A DNA stretch of 64,000 nucleotides, taken from positions 62,001 through 126,000 of the forward strand of contig CAZRCZ010000003.1 of NCBI GenBank assembly GCA_964598765.1, in the 5' to 3' direction. Every line of letters starts with the position of its first letter. Position 1 is the stretch's first letter. The stretch comes from CAZRCZ01 sp964598765 (GTDB taxonomy: Bacteria > Sumerlaeota > Sumerlaeia > MVZB01 > JAJFLK01). Of this stretch, positions 58,441 through 64,000 are shown in pieces. The position numbers were made by a program, and so were the translations under genes. The notes beneath the pieces are model-generated. The model worked only from the letters and a program-made list of their open reading frames with translations, was not told the origin of the DNA and made no database searches.

Positions 58441-59601
58441 ATGTTGAAACGACGATTCACGATCAAAGAGGCGGCGCAGGCCACGGGGCTCGAAGAAAGC
58501 GAAATTCGCTTCTACGAGCGGGTTTTCCGGGAATTTCTCACTTTCAGCCAACTTGATCTCGACAAAAATGAATTCAACGAGGACCACGTTGAAATTTTGA
58601 AGCGTGTCCGGGAACTCATCCACGTTCGCGGCATGACGATGGACGAGGTCAAGCGCGAATTGAAAACCGCGCTCGATTTGAACGCCGCAGGGTCGTCGAA
58701 CGGAAAAACCGTCGAAACCAACGGCGAAGCGCAGAATGGCATTGCCGAGCAAAATGGGTCGGTGTCTCCTCGACGCTCCAAACGTGTGGCGCGAGTCTTG
58801 GCCGTCACGAGCGGCAAAGGGGGCGTCGGCAAGACGACCGTCACGGTCAATCTCGCCGTCGTCTTTGCCCAGATGGGAAAACGTGTCGCCATTCTGGACG
58901 CCGATCTGGGACTCGCCAACGTTCACATTCTCCTCGGAGTCAAACCGCGATTCAACATGCGGCACGTCATTGAGGACAACTTCAAACTTGAGGACATCAT
59001 CATCGAAGGGCCGCTTGGCATCAAGGTCATCAGCGGCGGACAAGGGGTCCGCGAAATGGCGAATCTCACTTCGGAACAACGCCGCGTGGTGATGCGCCAA
59101 CTGGACCGCTTGGAGCGCGAGGTGGATATTCTGTTGGTGGACACCGGCGCGGGGATCTCCGAGAATGTCCTGCGGTTCGCGTCGTTCGCCGACGAGGTCG
59201 TCGTCGTCACGACTCCCAACATCGCCGCCGCCGCCGATGCCTATTCGATCATCAAAATCCTCTTGGAGATGGAGCCGAACAGCAAGATCGGCCTCATCGC
59301 CAATCAGGTCGAGAGCATGTATCACAGCAAGAACGTGTTCAACCGGATCAACGCGGCGGCGCAGAAATACCTGAAGACCTCGCTCGGCGATTTGGGTTAC
59401 CTTATCGCCGATCCGAAAATTCCCGCCGCGAATCAAGTCCGCAAGCCTTTCGTCATGGAATCTCCCGATTCCGAGGCGGCGCGCGGATTCACCGCCATCG
59501 CCGAGACGATTCTCCACGGCGAAGTCTTCCGCAATGACCGTAAAGAATCATCCTTCGAGGATCTGATGGGGGCGTTGAGGAGAAGCGTGGTGGGGGTTTG
59601 A
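58441..59601 (+). CDS. MerR-type HTH fused to an FlhG/MinD-like ATPase
   Basis: This is a 386-residue cytosolic protein. Residues 1-75 form a MerR-like winged helix (RFTIKEAAQATGLEESEIRF, DHVEILKRVRELIHVRGMTM). A polar linker (80-110) leads to a ParA/MinD-class ATPase: deviant Walker A TSGKGGVGKTT (K126 and K131), VAILDADLGLANVHILLGV, LLVDTGAGISENVLRFASFA, and VVVTTPNIAAAADAYSIIKI, the sequence style of FlhG/YlxH rather than ParA. The C-terminal membrane-targeting helix may be FEDLMGALRRSVVG. No flagellar genes are near; the next genes are an ExeA-like ATPase, a glycosyltransferase and a diguanylate cyclase, so it may place or regulate a surface or secretion machine. Start fixed by AAAGGAGG. 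Confidence 0.88.
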   Translation: MLKRRFTIKEAAQATGLEESEIRFYERVFREFLTFSQLDLDKNEFNEDHVEILKRVRELIHVRGMTMDEVKRELKTALDLNAAGSSNGKTVETNGEAQNGIAEQNGSVSPRRSKRVARVLAVTSGKGGVGKTTVTVNLAVVFAQMGKRVAILDADLGLANVHILLGVKPRFNMRHVIEDNFKLEDIIIEGPLGIKVISGGQGVREMANLTSEQRRVVMRQLDRLEREVDILLVDTGAGISENVLRFASFADEVVVVTTPNIAAAADAYSIIKILLEMEPNSKIGLIANQVESMYHSKNVFNRINAAAQKYLKTSLGDLGYLIADPKIPAANQVRKPFVMESPDSEAARGFTAIAETILHGEVFRNDRKESSFEDLMGALRRSVVGV

Positions 59602-59607
59602 GTTAGG

Positions 59608-59653
59608 GGAAGAGCAAGAGTAAGAGCAAGATTAGGATTAGGATTAAGAACAA
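59608..59653. repeat. Simple repeat 'aagagcaag/attaggatt'
   Basis: The patch reads GGAAGAGCAAGAGTAAGAG, then CAAGATTAGGATTAGGATTA: tandem hexamers between the FlhG-like and ExeA-like genes. Confidence 0.55.
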
Positions 59654-59673
59654 GCAGGTGGAAAGGATAAACC

Positions 59674-60591
59674 ATGAAGCAAGAACCAAAATCCGAAGCT
59701 CCGATTGACGATTTGGTGGATCAACCACGATACGGCGCGACGCGCGAGGCGATTGACGAATCCTCCGCGCTTCCGCTCCGTCATTTCAAACTATCGTCCC
59801 ATCCCTTCGCCGATTCGGTGAATCCGGAGTATTTCTTTCGGACGGAGGCACACGAGGAAGCCTTCATCGCCATGAAGCAGTGCATTGAGGATGGGATTTC
59901 GCTCGGCCTTACGACGGCGATCAGCGGGACGGGGAAGACGCTCCTCACGCAGGTCTTAATGCAGGAGTTAGACCCACGTCTCTACCAAACAATTCTTGTG
60001 CTGGCGTATCCCGGCATGTCGCGCACGGCGTTGATGCGGGAGGTGCTGGGAGAACTGAAAATCGGCGAAATCCCCGAGCGGGCAAACCTTCACAAACTTA
60101 TTTCGCTGGCGCAGAAGCATATCATTGACCAATACATGAAGGGAGTTCGTCTCGTGCTCATCATTGACGAGGTTCATTTCCTTCAGGCCGACGCGCTCCA
60201 CATGCTCCGGACGCTCAGCAACATCGAGGTTCCGGAAAACAAATTGGTCACGGTGCTCCTGTTCGGCGAGCGTAGCTTCTTGGAGAAAATGAAACATCCC
60301 TCATTCCGCTCGATTTTCAGCAGGATGTTCACACGAACGGAAATCCGGCCTCTCCTGCCCGAGGAAGTCCGGCAATACGTCAAGTTCCGGTTGCTCGTCG
60401 CCGGCGGACAACCCGATCTCATCGCGACGGAGGCGATGGAAATTCTGCATCGCCAATCGGGTGGAATTCCGCGCGAGATCAACCGCATCTGTCACAACGC
60501 GCTGGCCGCGGCGGCAAGAGAGGGGCGAAAGCAGGTCGGCCCGGCGCAAATCGAGCGCGTGGCTCCCGCTTTGCCGCTGGATCGAGGGTGA
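59674..60591 (+). CDS. ExeA/GspA-like AAA ATPase
   Basis: This is a 305-residue protein. FKLSSHPFADSVNPEYFF is the diagnostic opening of ExeA/MshM-type ATPases. Walker A is ISGTGKTLL (K88), Walker B VRLVLIIDEVHFLQAD, then LSNIEVPENKLVTVLLFGE, FRSIFSRMFTRTEIRPLLPE and RQSGGIPREINRICHNA. It lacks the periplasmic peptidoglycan-binding domain of full-length ExeA and so appears cytosolic. Family members act in assembly of secretion systems, type IV pili and EpsH/XrtA exopolysaccharide systems. Position between the FlhG-like and GT4 genes fits a surface-assembly role. Confidence 0.87.
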   Translation: MKQEPKSEAPIDDLVDQPRYGATREAIDESSALPLRHFKLSSHPFADSVNPEYFFRTEAHEEAFIAMKQCIEDGISLGLTTAISGTGKTLLTQVLMQELDPRLYQTILVLAYPGMSRTALMREVLGELKIGEIPERANLHKLISLAQKHIIDQYMKGVRLVLIIDEVHFLQADALHMLRTLSNIEVPENKLVTVLLFGERSFLEKMKHPSFRSIFSRMFTRTEIRPLLPEEVRQYVKFRLLVAGGQPDLIATEAMEILHRQSGGIPREINRICHNALAAAAREGRKQVGPAQIERVAPALPLDRG

Positions 60592-60594
60592 AAA

Positions 60595-60822
60595 ATGTCG
60601 CAGAATCAACAGGCTCCCGATTCCGTCTCCTTGCGGTTGAGCATCCGGCTCGGCCACTTGCCAAAAATTCATCGCGCCGATCCGGACGGAACGCTTGATG
60701 AACGGGAACCGGATGAACTTTATGCAGACGACCGAAACGACCTCAGTGGAAACTTCTCCAAATCCGGAAATATCGGCGCAACCCTTGCGGGTGGCGCTGG
60801 ATGCTCGTCTGATCCATCATAG
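60595..60822 (+). CDS. Possible 75-residue small protein overlapping the glycosyltransferase start
   Basis: ATG at 60595 lies 3 bp after the ExeA-like stop and is preceded by GAGGGTG. The peptide (MSQNQQAPDSVSLRLSIRLG...) has no domain that I recognise and its last third overlaps the glycosyltransferase in another frame. It may be a leader peptide or chance frame. Confidence 0.25.
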   Translation: MSQNQQAPDSVSLRLSIRLGHLPKIHRADPDGTLDEREPDELYADDRNDLSGNFSKSGNIGATLAGGAGCSSDPS

Positions 60823-61873
60823 CGGCATTGGTTGTTACCTCGCGGGACTTCTTTCGGGATTCGCGCAGATTCAATCACCGATTGAATGGACCTTGATCGG
60901 ACCGCAATGCGAAATTCCCGAAGGGATTAAGGTCAGGAATCGGATTGGCTTCGACGCGCCGCTATACAGCCGCCGGGAGTTTTTCAGTTTTCCCACGCCG
61001 CGCGACGTGGATTTGCTTCATTATCCGCACTACAACCTTCCCCGCGTCAGTGTTCCCAATATAGTGGTGACGGTCCACGATCCTCTCTTGCACCTGCGTT
61101 ACGGTTCGTTTCACAAGCGGTTCTATCAACGCATCTTTCTGAGGCGTTTGAAATCCTCGCGCGTGAGGATCACGGCAAACTCGGAAAAAACGCGCGACGA
61201 GCTTTGCGCGCAGACTTCCATACCCGTCGGAAACGTCGCCATAATTCACTTGGGACCCGGCAAGCCCCCGCCTGATACCTCTCACGAGGTCAAACCCATT
61301 TCTCTCGATCTATCCGATGGCCAGAAGATTATTCCACCTTGGTTCTTGGCAGTCGGCATAGATCAACCTCACAAAAACATGGATTTCTTAATCGCCGCTT
61401 TTGCCATGTGGCATCTGCGGCGCCGAGAAGGGCCGCCGCTCGTCTGGGTGGGACCGAAGAAGGAATCGCTTGCCGAGTTGTCCGCCAAGATTCCGGCCCA
61501 TGCCCGGAACCAAATCATTCTTGAGCCTTACGCCGAGGGAGAACGTCTCGAACAGTTTTACGCGGGAGCGGCGGGCCTAATTTTTCCATCGCTCGACGAA
61601 GGTTTTGGATTTCCTCCGCTCGAAGCGATGGCGCGTGGTATTCCGGTTCTCTGTTCCCGCCGCAGACCCATGACCGATCTCTTGGGAAATGCCCCTCTGT
61701 GGTTCGATCCTGAGGATTCGGCCACGCTTTGGCGGGCGCTGGACGTGCTCGCGGATGAACCTCGCGTACGGGAGGAGGCAATCGCGCGCGGCCGAAAGCA
61801 AGCTGAAAAATACAGTTGGGCTGAAACCGCCCGTCAAACCTTTCAACTCTATTCGAACGCGGCGGGACGATGA
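60713..61873 (+). CDS. Glycosyltransferase family 4 protein
   Basis: This is a 386-residue GT-B fold glycosyltransferase. RVALDARLIHHSGIGCYLAG (N-terminal Rossmann), PNIVVTVHDPLLHLRYGSFH, VRITANSEKTRDELCAQTSI, WFLAVGIDQPHKNMDFLIAA and AAGLIFPSLDEGFGFPPLEA, the GT4 E-x(7)-E nucleotide-sugar motif (GFGFPPLEAMARG), are all seen. It transfers a sugar from a nucleotide donor, probably to a surface polysaccharide or lipid carrier. The start is uncertain: MNFMQTTE at 60713 is taken, with ATGs at 60695 and 60722 as alternatives. Confidence 0.88.
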   Translation: MNFMQTTETTSVETSPNPEISAQPLRVALDARLIHHSGIGCYLAGLLSGFAQIQSPIEWTLIGPQCEIPEGIKVRNRIGFDAPLYSRREFFSFPTPRDVDLLHYPHYNLPRVSVPNIVVTVHDPLLHLRYGSFHKRFYQRIFLRRLKSSRVRITANSEKTRDELCAQTSIPVGNVAIIHLGPGKPPPDTSHEVKPISLDLSDGQKIIPPWFLAVGIDQPHKNMDFLIAAFAMWHLRRREGPPLVWVGPKKESLAELSAKIPAHARNQIILEPYAEGERLEQFYAGAAGLIFPSLDEGFGFPPLEAMARGIPVLCSRRRPMTDLLGNAPLWFDPEDSATLWRALDVLADEPRVREEAIARGRKQAEKYSWAETARQTFQLYSNAAGR

Positions 61874-62011
61874 TCCCGTTTTTTTACGCGCGTTTCGTCG
61901 AAAAAAGATTGTTCTCAACGGCTTATCGGGTTATTTTGACCCCTTGATTTGCCGATAAAACCTTGCGGGGGTGGGGTTAGGTTTCAAGGCGCGAACGCCG
62001 GACTGACGATC

Positions 62012-62986
62012 ATGCACGAAAAAACGATCATTGACGAATCGCTGGTTCTGATCAAACAGATTCAGGATCAGCAGGTTGACCGGCAGAGACCGGTCCTGAT
62101 GGTCATGGACGGAGAGAACATCAAGGCGCGGCACACGATAGATCAAACCGAAATGGTGGTCGGACGAGACATGACTTGCGACATCGTCTTGGGCGACACG
62201 AAAAGCTCGCGTCGCCACGCCCGGCTGACTTACCAAAATTTGGATACTCCCGCCGCCCCTCCGCGCATCATCCTTCGCGATCTGAACAGCACGAACGGCG
62301 TCTTCGTCAACGGACAAAAAATCAGCGAAGTTGAATTGAAGGACCGGGACAAAATTATCATCGGCACAAGCGAGATTAAATTTTGCCTGCGCGACGAATC
62401 CACGCTTCGCGCCGAGCAACGGCTAATCGAACTGGCAACCACCGACGCCTTGACCACGTTGCGCAACCGCGCCGTTTTTGATTTGGAGATTCAGCGCGAG
62501 TGGGACCGTGCGCGCCGTTATGAACGGCATCTTTCGCTCGTCATGCTCGACGTTGATTATTTCAAGCACTTCAACGACACCTACGGCCATCAAACCGGCG
62601 ACCAAGTTTTGAGGGACATGGGGGCGTTGATCGCGCGCAATTCGCGTCTGAGCGACATTTCCTGCCGCTACGGCGGCGAGGAAATCGCCATCATTCTGCC
62701 GGAAACTTCGATGGAGCGGGCTTTGATCCAAGCCGAGCGTATTCGCAGTTCCGTCGCCGCCCAATCATTTGGTTCCGCGGAAAATCCCTTGAAGGTCACC
62801 GTAAGCGTCGGCGTGGCCGCAAGCCGAAGTTCGATGGAGCAGGCCGAAGATTTGATTCGCGCCGCTGACGAAGCGCTCTACCGCGCCAAGCAAGCCGGGC
62901 GCAATCAGGTCTGTTGGCAGGGGACGACAGACCAGTTTAACTTGGGACCGGATCAAACCGCCGGCGGAAGCGACAAGGAATCCTGA
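62012..62986 (+). CDS. FHA-GGDEF diguanylate cyclase
   Basis: This is a 324-residue protein. An N-terminal coil is followed by an FHA domain (about 35-125: ETEMVVGRDM-like, CDIVLGDTKSSRRHARLTYQ, LRDLNSTNGVFVNGQKI), which binds phosphothreonine. The GGDEF domain (about 145-305) has LATTDALTTLRNRAVFDLEI, MLDVDYFKHFNDTYGHQTGD and active site YGGEEIAIIL at 220-229 (GGEEI, a working variant). An allosteric I-site (RLSD, five residues before GGEE) is intact. It makes c-di-GMP under control of Ser/Thr phosphorylation, for which the kinase at 50160 is a candidate. Start at MHEKTIID (62012). Its 3' end overlaps the convergent histidine kinase by 34 bp. Confidence 0.92.
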   Translation: MHEKTIIDESLVLIKQIQDQQVDRQRPVLMVMDGENIKARHTIDQTEMVVGRDMTCDIVLGDTKSSRRHARLTYQNLDTPAAPPRIILRDLNSTNGVFVNGQKISEVELKDRDKIIIGTSEIKFCLRDESTLRAEQRLIELATTDALTTLRNRAVFDLEIQREWDRARRYERHLSLVMLDVDYFKHFNDTYGHQTGDQVLRDMGALIARNSRLSDISCRYGGEEIAIILPETSMERALIQAERIRSSVAAQSFGSAENPLKVTVSVGVAASRSSMEQAEDLIRAADEALYRAKQAGRNQVCWQGTTDQFNLGPDQTAGGSDKES

Positions 62987-64000
62987 GCCGCCGCGTCGGG
63001 AAGGTGGATGACAAAAACCGCCGACTGGCCCGGTTTGGACGCCAGTTCCAATGAGCCGCCGTGTTCCTGAATGATCTTGCGCGTCACGGCCAACCCCAGT
63101 CCGGTTCCCTTGGAACCCTTGGTGCTAAAAAATGGCTCGAATAATCGTTCGACGTTTTCGGCGTCAACGCCCGGTCCTGAATCGGAGACTTGAATGACGA
63201 TGGCGGCCGGCGCAGGCCGGGAAAGGCGTCGAAGCGCTTCGGGAGAGGCATCGCGCCGAGCGAGAATTCGAATTTTCCCACCGGCGACGTTGGCGTCCAA
63301 TCCATTCTGGATAAGATTCAGTAAACAGCGATAGAGTTGGTTTCCGTCGGCGAAGACTAGTCGCGCATCCTCGCTCAAATTCACCTCGATCTCGCTCTTT
63401 TTCTCCTCGGCGGTCTTGCGCGTTGCCTCGACCAGTTCCTTGGTCAATTCGGCCAAGTCCACCCGACTGCAACATGGAGTCCGCTCCTTGGAATAATCCA
63501 ACATGTCGAGCGTGAGGGCGGAAATTCGCTGAACGCTCCGACGCAGGATGTCCATGGCCTGCCGGTGCATTTCCCAATCTTCTTTCTTGCGCGCCAAATC
63601 GCAGAGCGAAAGTCCGCCGCTCACGTTGGTGAGGAGGTTCTTGACGCAATGCGAGATTCCGGCCACCGTTTGGCCGACGGCGGCCAGCCGCTCGCTCTTG
63701 AGATTGCTCTCGTAGAGGCGGGAATTTTCAATGCTGATGGCCGCTTGGCTTCCCAAAATCGCCATGGCCGCCAAATCCCCTTGGTGAAAGGGACCGAGGG
63801 AGGGATCGGTGCGATTCAAGTTAATCGTCCCGAGGACGCCTCCTCGCGCGCGCAAGGGAACGCACATCGCGGAAATGATGAAGCGTCCCGTGCCCAGCGA
63901 GGAAAATTTCTCGCTTCGCACGATGCCGTCCAAAATCGTCGGTTGATTGTGTTCGATCACCCATTCCGCGATGCTTCCCTTGCGCGGAATATATCCCCGC
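62953..64000 (-). CDS. GAF-domain sensor histidine kinase (5' end outside window)
   Basis: The reading frame stays open to the window edge, so the N-terminus is missing. The visible part begins in a GAF domain (YIPRKGSIAEWVIEHNQPTI, VPLRARGGVLGTINLNRTDP, HQGDLAAMAILGSQAAISIE). A dimerisation/phosphoacceptor helix follows with His in VAGISHCVKNLLTNVSGG, then an ATPase domain with N-box QLYRCLLNLIQNGLDANV, G1 VIQVSDSGPGVDAENV, F-box LFEPFFSTKGS and G2 GTGLGLAVTRKIIQEHGG. It autophosphorylates on His in response to a ligand bound by GAF. No response regulator is in the window. It is convergent with the diguanylate cyclase (34-bp overlap). Confidence 0.92.
   Translation of the reverse strand, partial: RGYIPRKGSIAEWVIEHNQPTILDGIVRSEKFSSLGTGRFIISAMCVPLRARGGVLGTINLNRTDPSLGPFHQGDLAAMAILGSQAAISIENSRLYESNLKSERLAAVGQTVAGISHCVKNLLTNVSGGLSLCDLARKKEDWEMHRQAMDILRRSVQRISALTLDMLDYSKERTPCCSRVDLAELTKELVEATRKTAEEKKSEIEVNLSEDARLVFADGNQLYRCLLNLIQNGLDANVAGGKIRILARRDASPEALRRLSRPAPAAIVIQVSDSGPGVDAENVERLFEPFFSTKGSKGTGLGLAVTRKIIQEHGGSLELASKPGQSAVFVIHLPDAAAQDSLSLPPAV

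Overview
The window is a GC-rich bacterial chromosome segment with 45 protein genes or gene parts that I consider supportable (two run off the ends) and one tRNA. No rRNA, CRISPR array, phage or intact insertion sequence is visible. The gene content points to a free-living Gram-negative bacterium of the Planctomycetes-Verrucomicrobia type or a related uncultured phylum. The signs are a giant DUF1549/DUF1553 protein with an N-terminal c-type haem motif, a formylglycine sulfatase, a Tat-exported aldo/keto reductase, PQQ-type propellers, many lipoprotein or Sec signals, and an ebo-type gene set. The phylum is inferred from gene repertoire only.

Layout. 1-9.9 kb: secreted and exported proteins (PQQ propeller with EF-hands, HEAT-like membrane protein, Tat aldo/keto reductase, sulfatase, a Pro/Thr-tailed secreted protein, an OB-like secreted protein, a TPR lipoprotein). 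10.1-12.7 kb: tRNA-Arg(CCG), then a minus-strand tatA-tatC-ATPase group. 12.8-17.9 kb: minus-strand acyl-CoA catabolism genes that look like the acyclic-terpene (Atu) set: acyl-CoA dehydrogenase, hydratase and biotin carboxylase/carrier. They are interrupted by a BrnT/BrnA toxin-antitoxin pair and followed by a Phd-type antitoxin with a broken toxin remnant. 18.2-21.3 kb: a DnaE paralogue that has lost its polymerase and PHP catalytic residues. 21.5-28.8 kb: a 1,937-residue secreted protein with Thr/Pro/Arg repeat stalks, two Calx-beta domains and propeller-like repeats, then a membrane FAD oxidoreductase. 29-39.5 kb: glycine-zipper lipoprotein, sugar-type binding protein, three overlapping GT-C membrane glycosyltransferases, and the DUF1549/1553 protein. 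39.8-49.7 kb: FecCD-type ABC importer, secreted propeller plus cupin, Moco oxidoreductase plus radical SAM protein, SGNH-TPR protein, superoxide dismutase. 50-64 kb: a Ser/Thr kinase with a pseudopilin-like tail, HU/IHF, eboE-eboC-eboF-like genes, bioD, holA with a DUF4416-like gene, then an envelope or signalling group (MerR-FlhG fusion, ExeA-like ATPase, GT4, FHA-GGDEF, histidine kinase).

Intergenic DNA carries several short dispersed repeats: perfect inverted repeats of 23 and 16 bp, paired GC-rich hairpins, and simple repeats. They suggest a genome colonised by REP/MITE-like elements. The observations most worth following are the catalytically dead DnaE paralogue, the partial ebo set, the kinase-pseudopilin fusion, the MerR-FlhG fusion beside an ExeA-like ATPase, and a structured 104-nt inverted-repeat element just ahead of the giant secreted protein gene.
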